A DNA stretch of 64,000 nucleotides. Source: Bacteroidota bacterium. GTDB lineage: Bacteria; Bacteroidota; Bacteroidia; 2-12-FULL-35-15. The first letter of the stretch is position 1, and every line of letters begins with the position of its first letter. A program made the translations under genes and the position numbers. The DNA lies in NCBI GenBank assembly GCA_016707685.1, contig JADJHE010000003.1, positions 124,001-188,000 of the forward strand, read 5' to 3'. The notes below the pieces were generated by a model, which had not been told where the DNA came from, made no database searches, and worked only from the letters and a program-made list of their open reading frames with translations. Shown piece by piece: positions 8,475 through 17,543 of the stretch.

Positions 8475-9446
8475 ATGGCAAAAGTAACAATTGACGGACA
8501 TAGCATTGAAGTAGCAGATGGAACAACCATTTTGCAAGCTGCACGTATGATTGGTGGAGACATTGTGCCTCCAACAATGTGCTACTATTCCAAACTAAAA
8601 ACAAGTGGTGGCTACTGCCGTACTTGTATTGTAAAAGTAACCAAAGGTTCTGAAAAAGATCCTCGTCCAATGCCTAAACCTGTTGCTTCGTGTAGAACAA
8701 CAGTAATGGATGGAATGGAAGTAGTGAACATTACTTCTCCTGAAGTATTAGAAGCAAGAAGAGGTGTTGTTGAATTTTTATTAATCAACCATCCTTTGGA
8801 TTGCCCTATTTGTGATCAAGCTGGTGAGTGCCATTTACAAGATTTAGGTTACGAACATGGTCTTGCAAAAACACGTTACGATTTCCCTCGCAGAACATTC
8901 AACACCATTGATATTGGTCCTTACATCAAAATGCACATGACACGTTGTATCATGTGTTTCCGTTGTGTAAAAACAGCTGATCAAATTACTGATTATCGTG
9001 TGCATGGAATGTTGAACCGTGGAGATGCTTCTGAGATTAGCACGTACATTCAAAAGGCAATTGACAATGATTTCTCTGGTAACATCATCGATGTTTGTCC
9101 AGTAGGAGCATTAACCGATAGAACCTTCCGTTTCAAAAGCCGTGTTTGGTTTACGAAACCAATGGATGCACACCGTAACTGTACAAAATGTTCTGGTAAA
9201 GTAGCATTGTGGTTAAAAGGAAACGATGTGTTACGTGTTACAGGTCGTAAAGATAAATGGGGTGAAGTAGAAGAATTCATTTGTAACGAATGTCGTTTCG
9301 AGAAAAAAGATGTGAAGGATTGGACAATTGAAGGTCCTCGTCACATCGATCGTCATTCGGTAATTTCAGCTAATCACTACGAAAGTTTAGCGAAATTAAA
9401 ATTGGATATTGGTAAACAACAAAAAGCATTGTCTACAAAGAAATAA
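8475..9446 (+). CDS. nuoG: NADH-quinone oxidoreductase subunit G, short form
   Basis: Iron-sulfur subunit that passes electrons from NuoF towards NuoI. The 323 residues start with a plant-type [2Fe-2S] ferredoxin domain (Cys in PTMCYYS, GGYCRTCIV, ASCRTT). Next comes the His/Cys cluster region (HPLDCPICDQAGECHLQDLG) and then the [4Fe-4S] motif CIMCFRCVK with a later VCPVGAL. The large molybdopterin-oxidoreductase-like domain of enterobacterial NuoG (about 900 aa) is absent. As far as I recall this short form is normal in Bacteroidota, so it is not a truncation. The basic C-terminus ends QQKALSTKK. Confidence 0.94.
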   Translation: MAKVTIDGHSIEVADGTTILQAARMIGGDIVPPTMCYYSKLKTSGGYCRTCIVKVTKGSEKDPRPMPKPVASCRTTVMDGMEVVNITSPEVLEARRGVVEFLLINHPLDCPICDQAGECHLQDLGYEHGLAKTRYDFPRRTFNTIDIGPYIKMHMTRCIMCFRCVKTADQITDYRVHGMLNRGDASEISTYIQKAIDNDFSGNIIDVCPVGALTDRTFRFKSRVWFTKPMDAHRNCTKCSGKVALWLKGNDVLRVTGRKDKWGEVEEFICNECRFEKKDVKDWTIEGPRHIDRHSVISANHYESLAKLKLDIGKQQKALSTKK

Positions 9447-9454
9447 AATAACGT

Positions 9455-10504
9455 ATGGTATTTTCAACTTACATAATTTATAAAGCAATCCTTGTTCTTG
9501 CAGTTTTTGCAATCACATTGTTAGTTGCAACTTACAGCACCTATGCTGAACGTAAAATCGCAGCATTCCTTCAGGATCGTATTGGTCCCGATAGAGCCGG
9601 CCCTTTTGGTATTTTACAACCATTAGCCGATGCGGTAAAAATGTTTATGAAAGAAGAGATGATTCCATCTGTTTCTAACAAATGGTTATTCATTCTTGGT
9701 CCTTCATTAGCCATGTTAACAGCTTGTTTAACAGGTGTTGTTATTCCTTGGGGTAAATCATTGTTCATCGATGGTCAAGAATTTTCATTACAAATCACCG
9801 ATTTAAATATTGGTGTATTGTATTTATTCAGTGTGGTTTCAATGGGTGTGTATGGTATCATGATTGGTGGCTGGGCATCCAACAATAAATATTCATTGTT
9901 AGGTGGTATTCGTGCTTCTTCTCAAATGATTAGTTATGAAGTTGCAATGGGATTATCCATCATTGCTTTGGTAATGACAACTGGAACATTGAGTATGAAA
10001 GAAATTGCAGCGCAACAACATGGTTGGCATTGGAACGTATTAATTCAACCGCTTGGTTGTTTAATATTTATCATCTGTGCATTTGCTGAAACAAATCGTG
10101 CTCCTTTCGATTTACCTGAGTGTGAAACCGAATTGGTTGGTGGTTACCACACCGAGTACAGTTCTATGAAATTAGGATTCTTCTTATTTGCTGAATACAT
10201 CAATATGTTTATTTCTTCAGCAGTTATCTCTACATTCTATTTTGGTGGATACAACATGCCATTCGTTGGTCGTTGGATTCATGATCCAAACATGTTAGCG
10301 ATTTTAGGAGTTGTATTTTTATTTGTAAAAATTTCCTTCTTTATATTCTTCTTTATGTGGGTTCGTTGGACATTGCCTCGTTTCCGCTACGATCAATTAA
10401 TGAATTTAGGTTGGAAAATTTTAATTCCATTATCAATTTTAAATATTGTAATTACTGGCGCATGGATGATGCGTGGTGAGATTATTCAATTATTTACTAA
10501 GTAA
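9455..10504 (+). CDS. nuoH: NADH-quinone oxidoreductase subunit H
   Basis: Membrane subunit that closes the quinone chamber and links the peripheral arm to the proton pumps. The 349 residues have about eight to nine hydrophobic helices. The conserved loop AERKIAAFLQDRIGPDRAGP lies near residues 30-49, and the acidic loop AETNRAPFDLPECETELVGG lies near 212-231. Both are hallmark quinone-site segments. It starts 8 nt after nuoG and is intact. Confidence 0.98.
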   Translation: MVFSTYIIYKAILVLAVFAITLLVATYSTYAERKIAAFLQDRIGPDRAGPFGILQPLADAVKMFMKEEMIPSVSNKWLFILGPSLAMLTACLTGVVIPWGKSLFIDGQEFSLQITDLNIGVLYLFSVVSMGVYGIMIGGWASNNKYSLLGGIRASSQMISYEVAMGLSIIALVMTTGTLSMKEIAAQQHGWHWNVLIQPLGCLIFIICAFAETNRAPFDLPECETELVGGYHTEYSSMKLGFFLFAEYINMFISSAVISTFYFGGYNMPFVGRWIHDPNMLAILGVVFLFVKISFFIFFFMWVRWTLPRFRYDQLMNLGWKILIPLSILNIVITGAWMMRGEIIQLFTK

Positions 10505-10515
10505 GAGAAAAGACA

Positions 10516-11127
10516 ATGCAAGCATTAACCAATAGATCAAAAGTAGTTTCTAAAAAAGAAATGACATTCATGGAAAGAATGTACTTACCTGCCATTTTTG
10601 GTGGTATGATGATTACATTCAGTCACTTCTTTAGACGTAAACCAACTATCAAATATCCTGAACAAAAACGCGAATTCAGCGGTATTTACCGAGGACAACA
10701 TGTTTTGAAACGTGATGAAAAAGGTGCAGAACGTTGTACTGCATGTGGACTATGTGCTGTGGCTTGTCCTGCCGAAGCCATCACCATGGTTTCTGCTGAA
10801 CGTAAACCAGGCGAAGAAAATTTATACCGCGAAGAAAAATATGCTGCTAAATATGAAATCAACATGTTGCGTTGTATTTTCTGTGGCGATTGCGAAGAGG
10901 CTTGTCCAAAAGAAGCAATCTTCTTAACCGATCGTCAAGTAAGTGTATACGGTCAACGTAAAAGTTTTATCTATGGTAAAGATGTGTTGGTTGAATCAAA
11001 AGACAGTCCAATTGATTTAGCAAAACGCCAAACACCATCCGTTAAAGAATTTAAATTACACAAGGAGTTTGGTCATAACCAAACGTATGATAAAAATAAA
11101 AAAGTAAACGCTGGTGGTCACCACTAA
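10516..11127 (+). CDS. nuoI: NADH-quinone oxidoreductase subunit I
   Basis: Ferredoxin-like subunit with two [4Fe-4S] clusters (N6a and N6b) connecting NuoG to NuoB. The 203 residues contain CTACGLCAVACPAEAI (about 75-90) and CIFCGDCEEACPKEAI (about 119-134), both complete C-x2-C-x2-C-x3-C-P motifs. The C-terminal extension is rich in Lys and His (ends NAGGHH). The N-terminus, MQALTNRSKVVSKKEMTFME, is a plausible amphipathic membrane-contact segment. Start follows nuoH by 11 nt. Confidence 0.97.
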   Translation: MQALTNRSKVVSKKEMTFMERMYLPAIFGGMMITFSHFFRRKPTIKYPEQKREFSGIYRGQHVLKRDEKGAERCTACGLCAVACPAEAITMVSAERKPGEENLYREEKYAAKYEINMLRCIFCGDCEEACPKEAIFLTDRQVSVYGQRKSFIYGKDVLVESKDSPIDLAKRQTPSVKEFKLHKEFGHNQTYDKNKKVNAGGHH

Positions 11128-11145
11128 CAAATAGATAAAAGAATT

Positions 11146-11646
11146 ATGATTACACAATACGTATTTTATTTTCTATCCTTTTTAGCCATCATGTTTGGCT
11201 TAATGGTAGTACTTTCTAAAAATCCAATTCATAGTGTACTTTATTTAGTACTAACGTTTTTTGCTATTGCAGGACACTATGTATTGTTGAACGCACAATT
11301 CCTTGCTGCGGTTCATATCATCGTTTACGCAGGAGCAATCATGGTATTGTTCCTATTCGTAATCATGTTGTTGAACTTAAACAAAGAAACAGAACCACAT
11401 AAAAATGTTTGGTTAAAACTTTCTGCTGCTGTTGCATCTGGATTGTTATTAGTAGTTTTAGTAGGCTCATTAAAAAATGCTGAAATGATTGCAGCAACAA
11501 ACACATTTGATCCAAATGTTGGTTTGATCGAAAATTTAGGTAAAACATTATTCAAAGAATTTTTATTGCCATTTGAAGTTGCTTCTTTATTGTTATTAGG
11601 AGCAATGGTTGGCGCAGTATTATTAGGTAAAAAAAGTATTAAATAA
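11146..11646 (+). CDS. nuoJ: NADH-quinone oxidoreductase subunit J
   Basis: Membrane-arm subunit next to NuoA and NuoK. The 166 residues form five predicted helices. The conserved segment VHIIVYAGAIMVLFLFVIML (about 56-75) contains the pi-bulge helix that moves during coupling. It lies 18 nt after nuoI and 5 nt before nuoK. Length and motif are typical; no defects are seen. Confidence 0.96.
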   Translation: MITQYVFYFLSFLAIMFGLMVVLSKNPIHSVLYLVLTFFAIAGHYVLLNAQFLAAVHIIVYAGAIMVLFLFVIMLLNLNKETEPHKNVWLKLSAAVASGLLLVVLVGSLKNAEMIAATNTFDPNVGLIENLGKTLFKEFLLPFEVASLLLLGAMVGAVLLGKKSIK

Positions 11647-11651
11647 AAGAT

Positions 11652-11969
11652 ATGTCAGCAATTCAAATTATTCCAATTAACTGGTACATTTTATTAAGCG
11701 CAGTGCTTTTCACAATAGGTGTGTTAGGTGTGCTTTTTAGACGTAATGCCATTATTATTTTTATGTCGGTTGAATTAATGCTTAATGCAGTTAATTTACT
11801 GTTAGTCGCATTTTCAACATATTTGTCGGATAGTGCAGGACAAGTATTTGTATTCTTCATTATGGCGGTAGCTGCTGCTGAGGTGGCTGTTGGTTTAGCT
11901 ATTTTGATGAGCGTTTACCGCAATACAAAGTCGACAGATATTTATATGTTAAACAAGTTAAAAGGATAA
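11652..11969 (+). CDS. nuoK: NADH-quinone oxidoreductase subunit K
   Basis: Small three-helix proton-channel subunit, homologous to MnhC of Mrp antiporters. The 105 residues show the conserved Glu in MSVELMLNAVNLLLVAF (about residues 38-54) and a second Glu in AAAEVAVGLAI (about 74-84). These are the membrane-embedded acids of the proton path. Start follows nuoJ by 5 nt. A 71-bp spacer of AT-rich words (taataacgaatgact and similar) separates it from nuoL. Confidence 0.97.
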   Translation: MSAIQIIPINWYILLSAVLFTIGVLGVLFRRNAIIIFMSVELMLNAVNLLLVAFSTYLSDSAGQVFVFFIMAVAAAEVAVGLAILMSVYRNTKSTDIYMLNKLKG

Positions 11970-12040
11970 AAAGTATAAAGTACTTCGTCTTTAGTATTCA
12001 ACTAATAACGAATGACTAAAATCTAAACACAATATAAGTT

Positions 12041-13939
12041 ATGATAAAATTAGTTTGGTTAGTTCCGCTTCTTCCTCTAATCGGTTTTATGATTATTGGA
12101 TTTTTTGGAAAAAAATTATCGAAAGGATTGGTTGGAACAATTGCAAGTGGTGCTGTTCTTGGAGCATTTGCTGTTTCATTAGGAATATTCTTTGAATTGG
12201 GTGGTCAAACCGAAAAATCAGTAACCATTGATTTATTCTCTTGGATCACTGCAGGTAAACTTTCCATTCCTTTTTCATTTTTAGTGGATCCACTTTCTTC
12301 TTTGTTCTTATTAATCATAACTGGTATCGGATTTTTGATTCATTTATATTCAATCGGATATATGCACGATGATGAAGGGTTTTCAAGATTCTTCGCATAC
12401 CTAAATCTATTCGTATTCTTCATGTTGTTGTTGGTGTTAGGCTCTAACTACTTAATCATGTTTGTTGGTTGGGAAGGCGTTGGATTGTGTTCTTATTTAT
12501 TAATTGGGTTCTGGTTTAAAAATACGGCTTACAACAATGCTGCTAAAAAAGCATTCATCATGAACCGTATTGGTGACTTAGGTTTCTTATTAGGTATCAT
12601 CTTAATCTTTGTAACATTTGGTAGCATCTCTTACAACGAAGTATTCGAACAAGCAAAACATTTTATTGGCGATAATTCAGTAATTACTGCAATTGCATTA
12701 TTATTATTTATTGGTGCAATGGGTAAAAGTGCACAGCTTCCGTTGTACACGTGGTTGCCTGATGCGATGGCTGGTCCAACTCCAGTATCTGCATTAATCC
12801 ATGCTGCAACAATGGTTACTGCTGGTATTTACATGGTATCACGTTCAAACATATTATACACACTTTCTCCATTTGCAATGGAAGTAGTTGCTGTGGTTGG
12901 TGTTTGCACAGCCTTGTTTGCTGCAACAATTGGCTTGGCACAAAACGATATTAAAAAAGTATTGGCTTACTCAACTGTATCGCAATTAGGATACATGTTC
13001 CTTGCGCTTGGTGTTGGTGCTTATACAGGTGCTGTATTCCATGTAATGACACATGCCTTCTTTAAAGCATTGTTATTCTTAGGTGCAGGTTCTGTTATTC
13101 ATGCTATGAGTGGCGAACAAGATATTCGTAAAATGGGGGGATTGAAAAAATACATTCCTATTACACACTTAACATTCTTATTAGGAACATTAGCAATTGT
13201 TGGTTTCCCTGGTTTCTCTGGTTTCTTCTCTAAAGATGAAATTTTAGCACATGCATGGGAACACAATAAATTACTTTGGTTCTTAGGTGTATTAGGTGCT
13301 GCTATGACAACCTTCTACATGTTCCGTTTGTATTTCTTAACCTTCAAAGGTTCATTCCGAGGAACACACGATCAAGAACATCATTTACACGAATCACCAA
13401 AATCAATGACCATTCCATTGATTGTTTTAGCTGTGTTATCGGTTGTTGGTGGTTTAATCGGAATTCCTGAAGTATTAGGTGGTCACCATTATTTAGAGGC
13501 ATACTTAAAGCCAGTGTTCGAAGATTCTTCTTTGCGTTTAGTACATCATTTATCACATGAAACAGAATACATTTTAATGGGTGTTGCTATTTCGGTAATG
13601 GCACTTGCAATGTATTTCGCTTACAATAAATACGTAAAAAATAAAACATTGCCTGCGAATGAAGGCGAGACGTTAAATCCAATTCACAACTTGGTATACA
13701 AAAAATATTTAATTGATGAGTTGTACGAAAATGTAATTATGAAACCAATCAACTTCATTGGTGAAGCATTACACAAGGTTGTCGACAATCAAATTGTAGA
13801 TGGTATTGTAAATGGATTTGGTTCAATGGTAACAGGTGTGAGTGGCGTTATTCGCAAAGCACAATCAGGTAACATTGGATTCTATGTATTTGTAATGGTT
13901 ATCAGTATTGTATTGATATTGTTTACTCAGTTGTTTTAA
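12041..13939 (+). CDS. nuoL: NADH-quinone oxidoreductase subunit L
   Basis: Distal antiporter-like proton-pumping subunit of complex I. The 632 residues form about 15-16 transmembrane helices. Core family segments are FVGWEGVGLCSYLLIGFW (about 142-159, key Glu), GKSAQLPLYTWLPDAMAGPT (about 228-247, key Lys and the broken helix) and HAFFKALLFLGAG (about 342-354, second Lys). The C-terminal lateral helix that spans the membrane arm is present, with the tail ending in FTQLF. Length is typical. No frame defect. Confidence 0.98.
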   Translation: MIKLVWLVPLLPLIGFMIIGFFGKKLSKGLVGTIASGAVLGAFAVSLGIFFELGGQTEKSVTIDLFSWITAGKLSIPFSFLVDPLSSLFLLIITGIGFLIHLYSIGYMHDDEGFSRFFAYLNLFVFFMLLLVLGSNYLIMFVGWEGVGLCSYLLIGFWFKNTAYNNAAKKAFIMNRIGDLGFLLGIILIFVTFGSISYNEVFEQAKHFIGDNSVITAIALLLFIGAMGKSAQLPLYTWLPDAMAGPTPVSALIHAATMVTAGIYMVSRSNILYTLSPFAMEVVAVVGVCTALFAATIGLAQNDIKKVLAYSTVSQLGYMFLALGVGAYTGAVFHVMTHAFFKALLFLGAGSVIHAMSGEQDIRKMGGLKKYIPITHLTFLLGTLAIVGFPGFSGFFSKDEILAHAWEHNKLLWFLGVLGAAMTTFYMFRLYFLTFKGSFRGTHDQEHHLHESPKSMTIPLIVLAVLSVVGGLIGIPEVLGGHHYLEAYLKPVFEDSSLRLVHHLSHETEYILMGVAISVMALAMYFAYNKYVKNKTLPANEGETLNPIHNLVYKKYLIDELYENVIMKPINFIGEALHKVVDNQIVDGIVNGFGSMVTGVSGVIRKAQSGNIGFYVFVMVISIVLILFTQLF

Positions 13940-13985
13940 GTTTTTGGAATTTAGAAATTAAGATTTAGAATTTTATATAAAGGAT

Positions 13986-15449
13986 ATGATCACATTATTA
14001 TTAATATTTTTCCCTTTAGTAGCAGCATTAATGTTGTTATTGGTAAAAGGTGAACAGGTTAAAAAAATTGCACTAGGTGCAGCCATTGTAGAATTTGCAA
14101 TATCCATGTTTGCGGTATTTCAATTTCAAAAAAATGCTGATACGCAATTTGAACTAAATTATGCTTGGATTAAATCAATGGGCATCAACTTCCACGTTGG
14201 AATGGATGGTATCTCTTTATTGTTGGTAATCCTTACTACCTTCTTAGTTCCAATCATTATCCTTACTTCTTTCAATAAGCAATACAAAAATCCATCTGCA
14301 TTTTATTCATTGATTCTTGCAATGCAGTTTGCATTAATTGGTGTGTTTGTTTCATTGGATGGTTTCTTATTCTATATTTTCTGGGAGTTAGCATTGATTC
14401 CAATTTACTTCATCTGCTTACTTTGGGGTGGGGATGATAGAGCACGCATTACGTTCAAATTCTTTGTTTACACATTAGCGGGTTCATTGTTAATGTTAGC
14501 AGGTTTAATCTACTTGTATCAGTTTACACCAAACCATACATTTGATATTAAAGCATTGTATGCTGCCGGACAAAGTTTAGATGTTGTTCATCAAGGATAT
14601 GTATTCTGGGCAATGTTTATGGCCTTTGCTATTAAAATGCCTGTATTCCCTTTCCATACATGGCAGCCGGATACCTACACAACAGCGCCAACACAAGGCA
14701 CCATGTTATTATCGGGTATCATGTTAAAAATGGGAACTTATGGTGTTATTCGTTGGTTATTACCAATTGCTCCATTAGGTGTTGAACATTATGCACACTT
14801 AGCAATTACATTAGCAGTAATCGGTATTTTATATGCATCTACCATTGCCATCGTACAAAAAGATTTCAAACGCTTAATTGCTTATTCTTCTATTGCTCAC
14901 GTTGGTTTAATTGCTGCTGGTATTTTAGCAGGAAACGTACAAGGTGTTCAAGGTTCAATGATTCAAATGTTAAGTCATGGTGTAAATGTTGTTGGTTTAT
15001 TCTTTATCGTTGATTTAATTCAAACACGTACCAACACACGCGACTTGCATTCATTGGGTGGAATCAGAAACGTAAACCCTCAGTTTGCTGTATTGTTTTT
15101 AATTGTGTTGTTAGGAAGCGTTGCATTACCATTAACAAATGGTTTTATTGGTGAGTTTTTATTGTTGAATGGAGTATATCAATACAGCGCTTGGATGGCT
15201 GCTTTTGCTGGTATCTCTGTTATTCTTGGTGCAGTGTATATGTTACGCAGTTACCAATCAATTATGTTGGGCGAAACAAATGCATTAACAAGTTCATTTG
15301 CTCCATTAACAGGAAACGAAAAAGCAGTATTGGTAATTATTTGTGCTGCAATCATTGCATTTGGAGTGTTTCCAAAACCATTATTAGACATAGTAGAACC
15401 ATCTGTTATTAAATTGGTAGATGGATTTAATTTAGCAATCGGAAAATAA
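13986..15449 (+). CDS. nuoM: NADH-quinone oxidoreductase subunit M
   Basis: Middle antiporter-like proton-pumping subunit. The 487 residues include the Glu-containing FWELALIPIYFICLLWGG (about 129-146), the KMPVFPFHTWQPDTYTTAPT stretch (about 218-237) and KRLIAYSSIAHVGLIAAGI (about 296-314). Helix count is about 14. It lies 46 bp after nuoL. The spacer is a simple-word run (aatttagaaattaagattta) like those in other spacers of this window. Confidence 0.97.
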   Translation: MITLLLIFFPLVAALMLLLVKGEQVKKIALGAAIVEFAISMFAVFQFQKNADTQFELNYAWIKSMGINFHVGMDGISLLLVILTTFLVPIIILTSFNKQYKNPSAFYSLILAMQFALIGVFVSLDGFLFYIFWELALIPIYFICLLWGGDDRARITFKFFVYTLAGSLLMLAGLIYLYQFTPNHTFDIKALYAAGQSLDVVHQGYVFWAMFMAFAIKMPVFPFHTWQPDTYTTAPTQGTMLLSGIMLKMGTYGVIRWLLPIAPLGVEHYAHLAITLAVIGILYASTIAIVQKDFKRLIAYSSIAHVGLIAAGILAGNVQGVQGSMIQMLSHGVNVVGLFFIVDLIQTRTNTRDLHSLGGIRNVNPQFAVLFLIVLLGSVALPLTNGFIGEFLLLNGVYQYSAWMAAFAGISVILGAVYMLRSYQSIMLGETNALTSSFAPLTGNEKAVLVIICAAIIAFGVFPKPLLDIVEPSVIKLVDGFNLAIGK

Positions 15450-15499
15450 AAATATAAATGTGGCGAGAGTCACATTCTTAAAGAAATAGATATAGAACT

Positions 15500-16867
15500 A
15501 TGAAAGCATTAATATTACTTTCTTCATTAGGTGTAATTGCATTGTTAGCTGAAATTTTCAGCTTCAAAAAATTGGTTTATCCATTAGTAATTATTGGTTT
15601 AATTACCACATTAATTTTTAATGCTTTCGATTGGGGAACCGACATCACCTATTTTAACATGATGCGTTACGATGATTTTGCTGTTGCATTTTCAACCGTA
15701 TTAATTGGAGTTTCTATTCTTTGGTTTGTGATGGCCGATGGTTTCTTTAAAGAAGAATCCAACATGACCGATTATTTTTCATTGGTAATATTTTCATTAG
15801 CAGGTGCTGTAATCATGGTATCCTACAGCAACATGGCCATGTTGTTTTTAGGAATCGAAATTTTATCCATCCCAATGTATGTATTAGCAGGAAGTAAAAA
15901 AGACGATGTGCTTTCAAACGAAGCTGGATTCAAATATTTAATCATGGGTGCCTTTGCAACAGGTTTCTTGTTGTTTGGTATCGCCTTAATTTATGGTGCA
16001 ACTGCATCGTTTGATATTGTTGAAATTGCACAAGTTGTTTCAACAGGTGCTGCATCTACTATTTTCTATGTTGGTTTATTATTAATGTTGGTTGGTTTAT
16101 CATTTAAAGTTTCTGCTGTACCATTCCACTTTTGGGCTCCCGATGTTTATCAAGGCGCACCAACTCCAGTTACTGCTTACATGGCAACCATTGTTAAAAC
16201 AGCTGCATTTGCTGCATTTTTACGTTTGTTCTATACATGCTTCCAAGGTTCGGCTGGTACATGGACAAGCATTGTAGTGGTAATGGCAGGCTTAACATTA
16301 TTAGTGGGGAACATCACCGCAGTATTGCAAACAAGCACCAAACGTATGTTGGCTTACTCAAGTATTGCACATGCTGGTTATATGTTATTAGGTTTAGTAG
16401 CATTGAATGGGTATTCTCAAAGTTCTATTTTAATGTACACATTAGCTTATTCAGTTGGTTCTATCACTTCATTCGGAGTGTTGGGTTATGTTGCAAAAGC
16501 AAGAGGTGGCGACAGCATCGATTCATTCAATGGATTAGCAAAAACAAATCCCTTCTTAGCATTTGTAATGACCGTTGCATTGCTTTCATTAGCAGGTATT
16601 CCTCCAACAGCAGGTTTCTTTGCAAAATATTACATCTTCACAGCAGCATTCCAAGCAGGTCATGCATGGTTAGTGTTAGTTGCTATTTTAGCATCTTTAA
16701 TTGGTGTGTACTACTATTTCAAAATCATTATTGCAATGTACTTTAAACACAACAATAACGAGTCTGCAATTGAACTAAGCTTCAACCACAAATTATTATT
16801 TGTGATCACAGTTCTACTTACCATTGCTTTAGGCTTAATGCCTGATTTTGTGATTGGTTTGTTGTAA
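15500..16867 (+). CDS. nuoN: NADH-quinone oxidoreductase subunit N
   Basis: Proximal antiporter-like proton-pumping subunit. The 455 residues carry the LFLGIEILSIPMYVLAG segment (about 115-131, channel Glu), FKVSAVPFHFWAPDVYQGAP (about 202-221, broken helix and Lys) and KRMLAYSSIAHAGYMLLG (about 282-299). It is the last nuo gene, and the 676-bp gap after it marks the end of the operon. I see no clear hairpin terminator after the stop. Confidence 0.97.
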   Translation: MKALILLSSLGVIALLAEIFSFKKLVYPLVIIGLITTLIFNAFDWGTDITYFNMMRYDDFAVAFSTVLIGVSILWFVMADGFFKEESNMTDYFSLVIFSLAGAVIMVSYSNMAMLFLGIEILSIPMYVLAGSKKDDVLSNEAGFKYLIMGAFATGFLLFGIALIYGATASFDIVEIAQVVSTGAASTIFYVGLLLMLVGLSFKVSAVPFHFWAPDVYQGAPTPVTAYMATIVKTAAFAAFLRLFYTCFQGSAGTWTSIVVVMAGLTLLVGNITAVLQTSTKRMLAYSSIAHAGYMLLGLVALNGYSQSSILMYTLAYSVGSITSFGVLGYVAKARGGDSIDSFNGLAKTNPFLAFVMTVALLSLAGIPPTAGFFAKYYIFTAAFQAGHAWLVLVAILASLIGVYYYFKIIIAMYFKHNNNESAIELSFNHKLLFVITVLLTIALGLMPDFVIGLL

Positions 16868-16928
16868 TAATTTTCTTTATTAAATTGGGTGTGATGGCTT
16901 AACTGAACAGTTTGGAAAGGGTTTGAAA

Positions 16929-17066
16929 ATGGTTTGCAAAGAAGAATTTGGTGAAGCAAAGAATGATGCTGATTATAATGGGAATTACGATATTGCTAAA
17001 GAAGATATAATAAAGGTTGTTGAAAAATCAAAGTCAATTGTGAGGATTATTGATGATTTAAATTAA
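16929..17066 (+). CDS. Possible small or remnant ORF downstream of nuoN
   Basis: A 45-residue frame from ATG 16929 has coding-like composition: charged, helical, with KEEFGEAKNDADYNGNYDIA and then VVEKSKSIVRIIDDLN. The same frame stays open upstream to 16884, so it may be the tail of a longer, decayed gene rather than a complete one. No family recognised. The rest of the 16868-17543 gap is very AT-rich, with a candidate promoter at 17489 and a short GC-rich word at about 17517-17541. Confidence 0.35.
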   Translation: MVCKEEFGEAKNDADYNGNYDIAKEDIIKVVEKSKSIVRIIDDLN

Positions 17067-17464
17067 ACAATATGTTTAATTAGATATTTGGTTTGCTTTT
17101 TCAAGTGATGGAAAATTGTTAATCTTTTTTTGTTGTGTCGTTGGGCTGTGTTTTTAAATGTTTTGTTGTTGTCCGTTTGTGCAATTATGGTTTTCATCTT
17201 CTTCTGGATTTTTATTTTAAAGTAATGAATAATATTACATATAAATATGCTTGACAAGCTTGGGTTATTACATTCAATTTTAATTAGTTTGTTGATTTCA
17301 ATTTTTAATTGTTCTCTTTTTTTCATGCTAAATTATTTATTGTTATTGTATTGTTTAGTAGGTATTTAATTTTTAATGTTTCTAAAACATTGTTCTATAT
17401 ATAAAGTATAAAAAAAACCACTTTGTACAAGATTAAATCAAATTATTTTCAATAAAATTTCGAA

Positions 17465-17496
17465 TTCGGTTAATATCCTTACAAACACTATATTTG
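17465..17496 (+). promoter_or_regulatory. Candidate promoter of the symporter gene
   Basis: TTCG (17465-17468, one mismatch to TTTG) is followed after 20 nt by a perfect -7 element, TATATTTG (17489-17496). This is 47 nt before the symporter ATG. Confidence 0.55.
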
Positions 17497-17543
17497 TTTC
17501 ACAAAAATCCTCAAGCGTCTTTGCGCCTCTGCGGTGAGAAATT

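Noticed and set aside
8475..9446. nuoG as a truncated gene
   Set aside because: The cluster-binding domains are complete and a short NuoG is, to my knowledge, the usual form in Bacteroidota.
17063..17326. 87-aa open frame on the - strand in the gap after nuoN
   Set aside because: Lys/Ile/Asn-rich product expected from AT-rich non-coding DNA, no start context and no recognisable motif.
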